This document shows, in pieces, positions 1-5,273 of a stretch of 6,495 bases of DNA. A program made the translations under genes and the position numbers. The stretch covers positions 1 through 6,495 of the forward strand of contig JAJZHV010000066.1 of the NCBI GenBank assembly GCA_021804345.1. The letters are read 5' to 3'. Positions within the stretch are counted from its first letter, which is position 1. The number at the start of each line of letters is the position of its first letter. The notes beneath the pieces were generated by a model that worked only from the letters and a program-made list of their open reading frames with translations, was not told the DNA's origin and searched no databases. Source of the stretch: Pseudomonadota bacterium (GTDB taxonomy: Bacteria; Pseudomonadota; Gammaproteobacteria; Burkholderiales; Ferrovaceae).

Positions 1-754
1 CGGCGTCCACGAAAATGGTTTGTCCGGTCATGCCGGAGGCGGCCTCGCTGCAGAGAAAACAGCTCAGTTGGGCAATTTCGGGCAGGGTGACCAAGCGTTT
101 GAGCGGCGCACGGGTCTTGGCCTGATGAATCAGTTCATCAAAGGCTTCGATGCCGGATGCCGCTCGCGTCATAATGGGCCCGGGGGATACGGCATGAACG
201 CGAATGCCCTGAGGCCCCAACTCCATGGCCATGTAGCGCACCAGGGATTCCAACGCCGCCTTCACTGGCCCCATCAGTCCGTAATGGGCCACGGCGCTAT
301 CTGCGCCCAGATAAGTCATGGTGACCATGCTCCCCCCCTGGCTCATATACGGCGCACAGAGTTTGGCTAAGGTAGCGAAGGAGTGGCAGGACACTTCCAT
401 GGCTCGGGAAAATCCAATGCTGGTGCTATCAATGACATGACCATGCAGGTCGGCCAGGGGCGCCCAGGCAATGGAATGAATCACGAAATCCAGGTGTCCT
501 AGGGTGGCTGCGGCCTGCTGGACCGCGGCCTCCAGTTCCCCCGCGTGTTCCACGTCGCAGGTCAGGAGCTGGATGCCCGCTGCAGTGGTGAGGGGCTCCA
601 CATACGGCCGTGCTTTTTCATTCAAACAGGTGGCCACAAGGCGGGCACCTTGCTGTGAAGCCTCCTGGGCGCAGCCCCAGGCGATGCTGTGTTCATTGGC
701 CAGGCCGATGATCAGGCCGTTTTTTCCAACCAGACTGCAGGGAGAACTAGGCAT
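1..754 (-). CDS. fabI: Enoyl-ACP reductase (NADH) FabI, 3' end cut by window edge
   Basis: FabI reduces the trans-2-enoyl-ACP double bond with NAD(P)H in the last step of each round of type II fatty acid synthesis in the cytosol. The frame is open for 251 codons and runs off the left edge just after FVDA, so only the last few residues are missing (the family is usually about 255-265 residues). Visible marks are the FabI-style nucleotide-binding segment GLANEHSIAWG (residues 17-27), HSIAWAP (93-99), TYLGA with Tyr148, then HYGLMGPVKAAL with the catalytic Tyr158 and Lys165 (Y-x6-K spacing), and PGPIMTRAASGI (191-202). The HSIAWAP and MGPVKAALE wording recalls the alphaproteobacterial FabI group more than E. 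coli FabI. The ATG at 754 has an AGGG about 7 nt upstream, a modest ribosome site. It is the last gene of the minus-strand block, 179 bases after the small membrane protein, so it may have its own promoter. Its GC content is visibly higher than that of the two genes before it. Confidence 0.93.
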   Translation of the reverse strand, partial: MPSSPCSLVGKNGLIIGLANEHSIAWGCAQEASQQGARLVATCLNEKARPYVEPLTTAAGIQLLTCDVEHAGELEAAVQQAAATLGHLDFVIHSIAWAPLADLHGHVIDSTSIGFSRAMEVSCHSFATLAKLCAPYMSQGGSMVTMTYLGADSAVAHYGLMGPVKAALESLVRYMAMELGPQGIRVHAVSPGPIMTRAASGIEAFDELIHQAKTRAPLKRLVTLPEIAQLSCFLCSEAASGMTGQTIFVDA

Positions 755-915
755 GGTATGGCCCTAAGGATGAGAAAGTGGTGCACCAGGGTCACAGGTT
801 ACAAAAAAATGACAGGTGTCCCTTGTTTCCCAAGGGCCTGATGCGCAACTCCGATGCTAGCATAATCCCGATGACGGTGTCCTTGCGGATGGCTGCTGAC
901 ATCAATGCGGGGCAG

Positions 916-943
916 AATATAACCCAGTCTTGATCAGCCGCAA
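916..943 (-). promoter_or_regulatory. Candidate promoter for fabI
   Basis: On the minus strand TTGCGG (943-938) and TATATT (921-916) are separated by 16 bases, a fair -10 with a weak -35. It overlaps the end of the membrane-protein gene and would give fabI a leader of roughly 155 nt. That leader contains a 6-bp hairpin (820-836) and the 10-bp palindrome atgctagcat (854-863), neither of which I can assign a role. Chance matches of this quality are common. Confidence 0.3.
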
Positions 944-1332
944 CTGGTCACCGACAAGTAGATGAGAACCAAGCAAGAGACAATGGTCAAGAGCAATGAA
1001 ACCAACGTGGATGTTCTGTCTCGGGTATGCGGATCAGCATAATGTGCGGCAAAGCCAACGCTGGCCAGCACCGAGATCAGAAAAATGGAGCCTGACATCA
1101 GCAAGCCAAATGCGTGAAAATCGTTGATGTTTTTGCATTTCCAGAACAGGGTTAAATTCTTGCTCAAGGTTTTATCGAACCCGAGAATGAGCCACATCAC
1201 GGTGATGGACATCAAGAGAACCACGAATATGATCAATGCGGTAATACGGTTATCCGAATGAAAAATCTCAATCAGTCCGGCGACAAACTGATGTCTCAAA
1301 TTTGACAGGATGTCAAAAAATTGTCTGATCAT
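934..1332 (-). CDS. Small hypothetical membrane protein, three predicted helices
   Basis: I do not recognise this 132-residue protein. Three hydrophobic stretches can be seen: about residues 30-52, 74-97 and 108-128, with a short amphipathic N-terminus (1-29), a basic Lys/Trp/Cys-containing connection (54-70) and a charged loop (98-107, rich in Asp, His and Arg) between helices 2 and 3. No catalytic motif, signal peptidase site or metal-binding cluster is evident. The ATG at 1332 is the only sensible start: an in-frame TAA lies 33 bases upstream and no other start codon falls between, though the ribosome site is weak. It follows the HD-GYP gene on the same strand after 151 bases with no clear terminator, so co-transcription is possible. 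Like the HD-GYP gene it is AT-rich relative to its surroundings. Smooth hydrophobic pattern and intact frame support a real gene; function unknown. Confidence 0.7.
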   Translation of the reverse strand: MIRQFFDILSNLRHQFVAGLIEIFHSDNRITALIIFVVLLMSITVMWLILGFDKTLSKNLTLFWKCKNINDFHAFGLLMSGSIFLISVLASVGFAAHYADPHTRDRTSTLVSLLLTIVSCLVLIYLSVTSCG

Positions 1333-1483
1333 GCGACTGAGGCACCTGCCAGTGATGTCCTGTTAAATACAGCATGTGCTAACCGACTTTCCAGAAGGGT
1401 TCCCTCATTCTGAAAAGAATTCTCCCTCGATAGATTGATTTCTGATTGAATATTTTTCCACGCCTGAATGGATGAATGAATCA

Positions 1484-2710
1484 TTAAAAGGGTACGACCA
1501 GTCCTGTGGAATGATGATCGATACAGACGATTTCATCCTTTGATTTGGTCAGGTCAACAATCTCCGGAGCGATGTATGAATTTGTTTTCAACGAGTAGAA
1601 TATCTTGACCGTTGGCTTGGCGAGATTTTCAACCTGTTGAATGACAACCCCGATTCTACCCGAACGGAGCTGCAGGAGGGTTCCAACGGGATAAACCCCA
1701 ACCACTCGGACAAAAGCCTGGAAAACCGACCGGTCAAAATGGGCAGATTGCCATTCTGTCATTTTGCGGATGGCAATTGCAGGGTTATAGGTACCGCTGT
1801 AATTTTTTGTGGAAATGATTGCGTGATACACATCGCACACGGCCGCCATTTTGGCAGGTAAAGACAACTGGTCATTTGTCAGGCCTTGCCGATAACCGCT
1901 GCCATCACTTCGTTCATGGTGATTTAAACAGACATCTAGCACGATCTCGTCGTGAATTCCGGATTTTGTCAAAATCTCCTTCCCCAAAATCGGGTGTTGC
2001 TTGACGAGTTCAAACTCCTCTTCGGTCAGTTTGCCCTGTTTTTTCATCAATGCCTGGGGGAGAGCTGTTTTTCCTATGTCCATCAGCAATCCGGCCATTC
2101 CAACGCGCGTCAATGTTTCGCGGTCCAGATTCAGTTGCATTCCAAGAGCAACCATCAGCGCGGACAAGGATAATGCGTGCTGTTGATCATATCCGCGTTT
2201 GAATTGCTCATTAAGCATCAAGCTGACTAGGGCATTTGGGTTTCGACTGACTGAGCGCACCACATCGGAGTTGATTTCGGAAAGGCTTTGATGGTCGACT
2301 GTTCCACTGTTGATCGTATCGGATAAGGCAAAATCTAGCGTGCTCAGCATATGTTTGCTAAATAGGCGTGCTCGTTCGTACTCCCCATCAAAACTCGGTG
2401 TTGAATTTTCCTTGATGATCTTTGTAATCTTCGGGGCAGGGGGGCTGGCTGCTGGTGGACGCTCCTCCTCATCCTCGATTTCGGATTCGGGTTCGAGTCC
2501 TCTGCCCTTGCTGGGGTTTACCCACACATAATCAAGCGAACTGCTCCGAAACTGTTCGAGATGGTCAAAATTTTCGATCATCATGGAGTTGCGCCAAAAC
2601 GGATTATTGATCCACCTGCCGCAAATATCCTGTACAAACATGCCAATCTTCAAATCACTGACATGAATTTTCACTAATGCTGATCTTCCGTTATGAATGT
2701 TTTTTGACAT
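1484..2710 (-). CDS. DUF3391/HD-GYP domain protein with altered HD and GYP residues
   Basis: HD-GYP proteins hydrolyse cyclic di-GMP (some act on related dinucleotides) and act in the cytosol in biofilm, motility and surface signalling. This 408-residue protein has the common proteobacterial layout: an N-terminal DUF3391 segment (KIHVSDLKIGMFVQDI, about residues 14-29, continuing to about 70), an acidic then proline-rich linker (about 73-96), the HD-GYP domain (about 165-360), and a C-terminal tail starting GVYPVGTLLQL typical of this subfamily. Metal-site positions that can be read are His178, Asp211, His239, His264-His265 and Asp293, and Lys of DIGK is kept. Two signature positions are changed: the His of 'HD' is Met210 (LLMDIGK), and the Pro of 'GYP' is Arg274 (GSGYRQGL; CGG where CCG would be Pro). 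Phosphodiesterase activity is therefore uncertain; it could bind c-di-GMP as a sensor. The ATG at 2710 is the first start available, but the best purine-rich site (2729-2741) is 18 nt upstream. Single-domain with no membrane helix or receiver domain. Confidence 0.93.
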   Translation of the reverse strand: MSKNIHNGRSALVKIHVSDLKIGMFVQDICGRWINNPFWRNSMMIENFDHLEQFRSSSLDYVWVNPSKGRGLEPESEIEDEEERPPAASPPAPKITKIIKENSTPSFDGEYERARLFSKHMLSTLDFALSDTINSGTVDHQSLSEINSDVVRSVSRNPNALVSLMLNEQFKRGYDQQHALSLSALMVALGMQLNLDRETLTRVGMAGLLMDIGKTALPQALMKKQGKLTEEEFELVKQHPILGKEILTKSGIHDEIVLDVCLNHHERSDGSGYRQGLTNDQLSLPAKMAAVCDVYHAIISTKNYSGTYNPAIAIRKMTEWQSAHFDRSVFQAFVRVVGVYPVGTLLQLRSGRIGVVIQQVENLAKPTVKIFYSLKTNSYIAPEIVDLTKSKDEIVCIDHHSTGLVVPF

Positions 2711-2742
2711 AGATTTAAGTACGTATTGCTCTTCTCCCCTTG

Positions 2743-2760
2743 TTGATCTGTCCCGATCAA
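2743..2760 (-). promoter_or_regulatory. Perfect 6+6 dyad just before the HD-GYP ribosome site
   Basis: The minus strand reads TTGATC-GGGACA-GATCAA, two perfect 6-base arms around a 6-base loop, followed after one base by AAGGGGAGAAGAG (2741-2729), the only ribosome-site-like sequence for the HD-GYP gene. It could be an operator or an RNA hairpin in the leader that affects ribosome access. No T-run follows, so it is not a terminator. No known regulator is recognised. Confidence 0.4.
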
Positions 2761-2842
2761 TTCCACATTAGATAATCGCTTAACATACCCATTTTCCGGT
2801 CGTGTGTCTAATGGGGGTGAAGTTGGTCCATTGAAAACCTGC

Positions 2843-3135
2843 TGGTGCCCCCGACAGGAATCGAACCTGTATCTGCCCCTTCATCCCACTACGGTTTTCA
2901 CCGCCAGCTTGGCTGTTTGTGAGCTGGACTTTACCTTGGCCATGGGTATCGACACCGGCAGGCCGCATCCGTCAAGTCTCTACACAGTCCCGGGTTACGG
3001 GCTTTGCTCGGTATTGCCTCGCCTGGAGCAGGCAGGGGGTTCACCGACTTTGAATGCATTCACGCCCGGGCTTTCACCACAGGGTGCCCAAATTGATTCA
3101 GGAGGGGGCTGTTATATCCATTTAACTACGGGGAC
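2843..3135 (-). tRNA. tRNA-Arg(CCU) interrupted by a group I intron
   Basis: This arginine tRNA reads AGG codons. The 5' exon is 3135-3100 (36 nt) and the 3' exon 2881-2843 (39 nt); together they give a 75-nt tRNA very like E. coli tRNA-Arg(CCU). Acceptor GTCCCCG pairs with CGGGGGC (one G-U at 2-71), the D stem is GTTA/TAAC with loop AATGGATA, the anticodon stem is GCCCC/GGGGC with loop CTCCTAA, and the T arm is ACAGG-TTCGATT-CCTGT. The discriminator is A and CCA is encoded. The anticodon CCT is complete in the 5' exon, and the break falls between positions 36 and 37. Without splicing the anticodon loop cannot form, so function depends on intron removal. It is transcribed away from the iron operon and lies 132 bases upstream of the HD-GYP gene. 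I see no clear terminator after the CCA. Confidence 0.95.
2882..3099 (-). ncRNA. Group I self-splicing intron in tRNA-Arg(CCU), 218 nt
   Basis: The intron resembles the small Azoarcus tRNA-Ile intron: GTAGAGACTTGACGG (2983-2969) and AAGGTAAAGTCC (2937-2926) match its conserved core around the guanosine-binding site. Helices read by eye: P1 from exon CCU plus GAA (3102-3097) with UUUGGG (3092-3087), placing the expected U-G at the 5' splice site; P2 CACC/GGTG (3086-3075); P3 GCATTC (3057-3052) with GGATGC (2970-2965); P4 TCGGT (3047-3043) with ACCGA (3012-3008); P5 region GCCTG-CTC-CAGGC (3033-3021); P6 region CCCG/CGGG (3001-2989); P7 GACTT (2978-2974) with AAGTC (2931-2927); P8 GGCC (2964-2961) with GGCC (2941-2938); P9 CAGCT (2926-2922) with AGCTG (2909-2905); then CGGT-GAAA-ACCG (2903-2892), a GNRA tetraloop. 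The last base is G (2882), the expected terminal guanosine. There is no room for a homing endonuclease. Self-splicing is inferred from the intact core, not shown. Confidence 0.92.
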
Positions 3136-3145
3136 GTAGCGCTCC

Positions 3146-3151
3146 ATTTTA
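3146..3151 (-). promoter_or_regulatory. Candidate -10 box of the tRNA-Arg gene
   Basis: TAAAAT on the minus strand lies 10 bases upstream of the tRNA 5' end and is followed by the GC-rich stretch GGAGCGC, like the discriminator of stable-RNA promoters. The -35 position at 17-base spacing (CTGCGC) is poor and falls in the dyad at 3155-3174. Confidence 0.4.
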
Positions 3152-3154
3152 TCA

Positions 3155-3174
3155 CTGCGCGAAGATTAGCGCAG
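3155..3174. repeat. Inverted repeat between divergent promoters
   Basis: Two perfect 6-base arms, ctgcgc and gcgcag, flank the 8 bases gaagatta. It occupies the -35 region of the presumed tRNA promoter and ends 3 bases before the -35 of the iron operon promoter, so a protein bound here could touch both. I recognise no specific regulator; arms this GC-rich and short can arise by chance. Confidence 0.4.
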
Positions 3175-3177
3175 CGC

Positions 3178-3206
3178 TTTACATGAGAATGATTATCATT
3201 TACAAT
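3178..3206 (+). promoter_or_regulatory. Sigma-70 promoter of the iron-uptake operon
   Basis: TTTACA (3178-3183) and TACAAT (3201-3206) each match the consensus at five of six positions and are separated by exactly 17 bases. Transcription would start near 3213, giving a leader of about 50 nt before the cupredoxin gene. The spacer is filled by the Fur box. Confidence 0.75.
3185..3203 (+). promoter_or_regulatory. Fur box
   Basis: The 19 bases gagaatgattatcatttac match the classical Fur consensus GATAATGATAATCATTATC at 15 positions, plus a T for A at the central base that many forms allow; the core aatgat-t-atcatt is a perfect dyad. It lies between and partly over the -35 and -10 boxes, so Fe(II)-loaded Fur bound here would block RNA polymerase. 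This predicts expression under low iron, which agrees with the iron permease genes downstream. Confidence 0.88.
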
Positions 3207-3250
3207 TTTCTCATGGGGATTCCTGAAAACCATCCACAACGATTGAAGAA

Positions 3251-3258
3251 AAGAGGAA
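3251..3258 (+). promoter_or_regulatory. Ribosome binding site fixing the cupredoxin start
   Basis: AAGAGGAA lies 5 bases before the ATG at 3264. The same frame is open back to an ATG at 3183, but that lies inside the Fur box and upstream of the predicted transcription start, so 3264 is the supported start. Confidence 0.75.
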
Positions 3259-3263
3259 CCGTA

Positions 3264-3629
3264 ATGGCATCAATGCCTGGAAAAGAACACGCCCTGCGGG
3301 GCTGGTTATGTGTGGTGATGGCCGTAGCCGCAACCTGGGCTGGTGCGGCTCAAGCCGATGTGCTGCTTACCCTGCATGCCGGACAATTTGAGCCAAGCCT
3401 GCTGGAGATTCCTGCTGGCACCAAAACACGAGTGGTTTTGCGTAATCAGGATGGTTTGCCTGCCGAGTTTGAAAGCGAGTCCCTGTCGCGTGAAGTGTTA
3501 GTGCCAGCGCATGGCGAGGTGGCCTTTTTTGTGGGGCCGCTCGACCCCGGGCAATACGACTTCTTCAATGATTTCAATCATGCCGTAAAGGGACAAGTCG
3601 TCGCAAAATCCCTGGCAGGAGGGCATTGA
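3264..3629 (+). CDS. Periplasmic cupredoxin-like protein of an FTR1 iron-uptake operon
   Basis: This 121-residue protein belongs with the cupredoxin-fold proteins found beside FTR1/EfeU permeases, related to the N-terminal domain of EfeO; the family is thought to bind iron or copper in the periplasm and feed the permease. Residues 1-31 form a signal peptide (basic start, hydrophobic core, AQA before Asp32). The mature part has the family pattern GQFEPSLLEIPAGT (40-53), LRNQDGLPAEFESESLSRE (59-77), PAHGEV (81-86), and a C-terminal stretch with GPLDPGQYDFF (91-101) and DFNHAVKG (103-110). The mature chain has no Cys or Met, so a type I blue-copper site is not possible; Glu68, Glu70, Glu77, His83 and His106 are candidate ligands (inference). 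It is first in the Fur-controlled operon, and its stop is one base before the FTR1 start, with that gene's ribosome site inside its end, suggesting translational coupling. Confidence 0.85.
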   Translation: MASMPGKEHALRGWLCVVMAVAATWAGAAQADVLLTLHAGQFEPSLLEIPAGTKTRVVLRNQDGLPAEFESESLSREVLVPAHGEVAFFVGPLDPGQYDFFNDFNHAVKGQVVAKSLAGGH

Positions 3630-3630
3630 C

Positions 3631-4488
3631 ATGGGTGCTTGTGCCGTCATTATTTTTCGCGAAGTGCTGGAGGCGGCCTTGATCGTTGCCCTGGTGCTGG
3701 GAGCCAGTCGTGGCATTCCGCAACGCGGGCGCTGGGTGCTGGCCGGCATCGGTCTGGGACTGACAGGCGCTTCAGGGGTGGCGCTCATCGCCAGTTCGGC
3801 AACCCGGGTCTTGTCGGGGGATGCGCAAGCCCTGCTCAATGCGGCGATCCTGCTGACAGCGGTACTGATGCTGACTTGGCATAATGTCTGGATGGCGGCT
3901 CATGCGCGCGACATGAAAGCGGAATTCACAGCAGTGGGGCAGGCCGTTTCCTCCGGGGCTCGCCCCCTGACGGCTTTGCTGATGGTGACCGCCCTGGCCG
4001 TGATGCGCGAGGGCTCCGAAGCGGTGTTGTTCCTGTGGGCGCTGGCCACCGGCGAGAATTCCGGGGGCGCTCTGGTACTGGGTGGTGTGCTGGGAGCGGG
4101 CGCTGGCGTCGTTGCCGGAACCCTGTTGTATCGCGGTCTGGTGCGGATTCCCTTGCGCCATTTTTTCTCGGTCACGAGCCTTCTGATTCTGTTTCTGGCT
4201 GCCGGATTATCGGCCCAGGCGGCAGGTTTTCTCAATCAGGCTGGCTGGCTGCCAGCCTTGGGAAATAATCTGTGGAACACCTCTGGTTGGCTGGATCAGC
4301 ATAGCCTGCTGGGTCAACTGCTGCATATTCTGGTAGGGTATACCGCCCGTCCCACAGGGATTCAGGTGGTCTTTTATACGCTCACCCTGGGGCTGATCTC
4401 TGCTCTTATGCTGTATCAGCGCTTACGGCAACACAGGCGCACAGCGCCAACCGCCGTTCCCCGTCGCCCGAGCGTCCATCCTGCCTGA
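3631..4488 (+). CDS. FTR1-family high-affinity iron permease
   Basis: FTR1/EfeU proteins carry iron across the inner membrane. The 285 residues match the usual length for bacterial members, with about seven hydrophobic segments (roughly 3-24, 34-56, 68-89, 112-140, 146-167, 179-200 and 244-262). Both copies of the family's REXXE iron motif are present: REVLE (residues 10-14) in the first helix and REGSE (126-130) in the fourth. The first helix starts almost at the N-terminus, so no signal peptide precedes it. The C-terminal 20 residues are basic and proline-rich and presumably cytosolic. AGGAGGG (3617-3623) sits 7 bases before the ATG. Because the partner is a stand-alone cupredoxin-like protein and no EfeB peroxidase or EfeO peptidase-like domain is present, this is a reduced system compared with EfeUOB; the source of oxidising or reducing power is not visible. 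FTR1 is a family name; efeU would be a fair label, but orthology is not established here. Confidence 0.93.
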   Translation: MGACAVIIFREVLEAALIVALVLGASRGIPQRGRWVLAGIGLGLTGASGVALIASSATRVLSGDAQALLNAAILLTAVLMLTWHNVWMAAHARDMKAEFTAVGQAVSSGARPLTALLMVTALAVMREGSEAVLFLWALATGENSGGALVLGGVLGAGAGVVAGTLLYRGLVRIPLRHFFSVTSLLILFLAAGLSAQAAGFLNQAGWLPALGNNLWNTSGWLDQHSLLGQLLHILVGYTARPTGIQVVFYTLTLGLISALMLYQRLRQHRRTAPTAVPRRPSVHPA

Positions 4489-4536
4489 ACCGGTCGCATT
4501 CCAGGCTCTTTCCATCGATGTTTTTGAGGTTTCTGT

Positions 4537-5256
4537 ATGGCACAGCGACTGGCGCTTGCGTGGTTGATGATGGCCGGCTTGGCTTTGCCGGTGTGGGCGG
4601 ATGACGACTTCATCGTGTATTCTCCCCATGTAGTGCAGGGGCAGTCGGAAGTGGAACTGCGCGGTTATACTGTGGCCGATGGCCGCCCGGGAATTAACGG
4701 GGCAGGGGCCTTCGAAGTGGCTGTGGCCCATACCTTCACAAGCTGGTGGAAGGTAGAATATTACGCTGGGGAATTTGCCCGTGATCCCGCCTTGGGAACT
4801 CAATTTGCCGGGCAAGAGCTAGAAAATATCTTCCAATTGGCCGAAGCGGGCGAATACTGGGTGGATCCGGGTTTTGTGGCCTCTTATATTCACAATCACC
4901 AACCGGGTCTGGCCAATGGTGTGGAATTTGGTCCCTTGCTGGAAAAACAGTCCGGGGCCTTGCTGCAACGTCTTAACCTGATTTGGCAGAAGGATCTGGG
5001 GGGGCTCTACAACGACCGCTACAACTTTCGAACGGCCTATAGTCTGGGCTATCGCATTCATGCCACGGTGGTTCCTGGCCTGGAAGCCTATTACCGACCA
5101 GCAGATCATGCACATCAGGTGGGGCCGGCTTTTTCCGGAGAATGGGCTCTGGGACGGGGAGATGAGGTCGAGTATAGTACGGCGCTGGTGTTTGGCGTCA
5201 ATCACGGGGCACCAGACAGCACCTTCATCATGCGTGTAGCATACGAGTTTTTCTGA
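4537..5256 (+). CDS. Predicted outer-membrane beta-barrel protein of the iron operon
   Basis: The 239-residue product has a clear signal peptide (residues 1-21, ending VWA before Asp22). The mature chain alternates polar and hydrophobic residues, is rich in Tyr, Trp and Gly, has no Cys, and ends in YEFF; a C-terminal Phe after alternating residues is typical of barrels inserted by the BAM machinery. I have a general impression of similar uncharacterised proteins beside FTR1 genes in other proteobacteria, but no named function. There is no TonB box or plug domain, and it is much too short for a TonB-dependent receptor, so a narrow channel or a structural barrel is more likely. It starts 48 bases after FTR1 with TGAGGT (4525-4530) 6 bases before the ATG and no terminator between, so it is probably in the Fur-controlled operon. 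A role in letting iron through the outer membrane is inferred only from position and predicted location. Confidence 0.8.
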   Translation: MAQRLALAWLMMAGLALPVWADDDFIVYSPHVVQGQSEVELRGYTVADGRPGINGAGAFEVAVAHTFTSWWKVEYYAGEFARDPALGTQFAGQELENIFQLAEAGEYWVDPGFVASYIHNHQPGLANGVEFGPLLEKQSGALLQRLNLIWQKDLGGLYNDRYNFRTAYSLGYRIHATVVPGLEAYYRPADHAHQVGPAFSGEWALGRGDEVEYSTALVFGVNHGAPDSTFIMRVAYEFF

Positions 5257-5273
5257 CCAGCCCCCCTCGGTAC

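Noticed and set aside
460..466. Ala at the FabI position equivalent to E. coli Gly93 as a triclosan-resistance change
   Set aside because: Many natural FabI proteins have SIA here, so this is ordinary family variation.
20..767. Plus-strand reading frames opposite fabI
   Set aside because: They are antisense to an intact FabI with all catalytic residues and show no domain of their own.
820..836. Hairpin cccttg-tttcc-caaggg as a terminator
   Set aside because: On the minus strand the T-run comes 8 or more bases after the stem, and the stem is only 6 bp; it also lies between a promoter candidate and fabI.
1360..1372. LexA-like palindrome ctgttaaatacag upstream of the membrane protein
   Set aside because: The CTG to CAG spacing is 7 bases rather than the 10 of the proteobacterial SOS box, and no SOS gene is adjacent.
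2785..2822. Imperfect dyad (cccatt ... aatggg) as the tRNA terminator
   Set aside because: The loop is long and no T-run follows on the minus strand.
2882..3099. Homing endonuclease gene inside the intron
   Set aside because: The intron is 218 nt, all of it used by the ribozyme helices; no LAGLIDADG, GIY-YIG or HNH sequence is present.
2843..3135. tmRNA or RNase P RNA as an explanation for the structured region
   Set aside because: The ends join into a complete tRNA-Arg(CCU), and the interior has group I core sequences but no tag reading frame or RNase P conserved blocks.
2804..3139. Open reading frame on the plus strand across the tRNA/intron region
   Set aside because: It lies antisense to a clear tRNA with intron, has no ribosome site, and its translation resembles no protein family I know.
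3183..3263. Longer start for the cupredoxin-like protein
   Set aside because: The upstream ATG at 3183 lies in the Fur box and before the predicted transcription start; the ATG at 3264 has a good ribosome site and gives a proper signal peptide.
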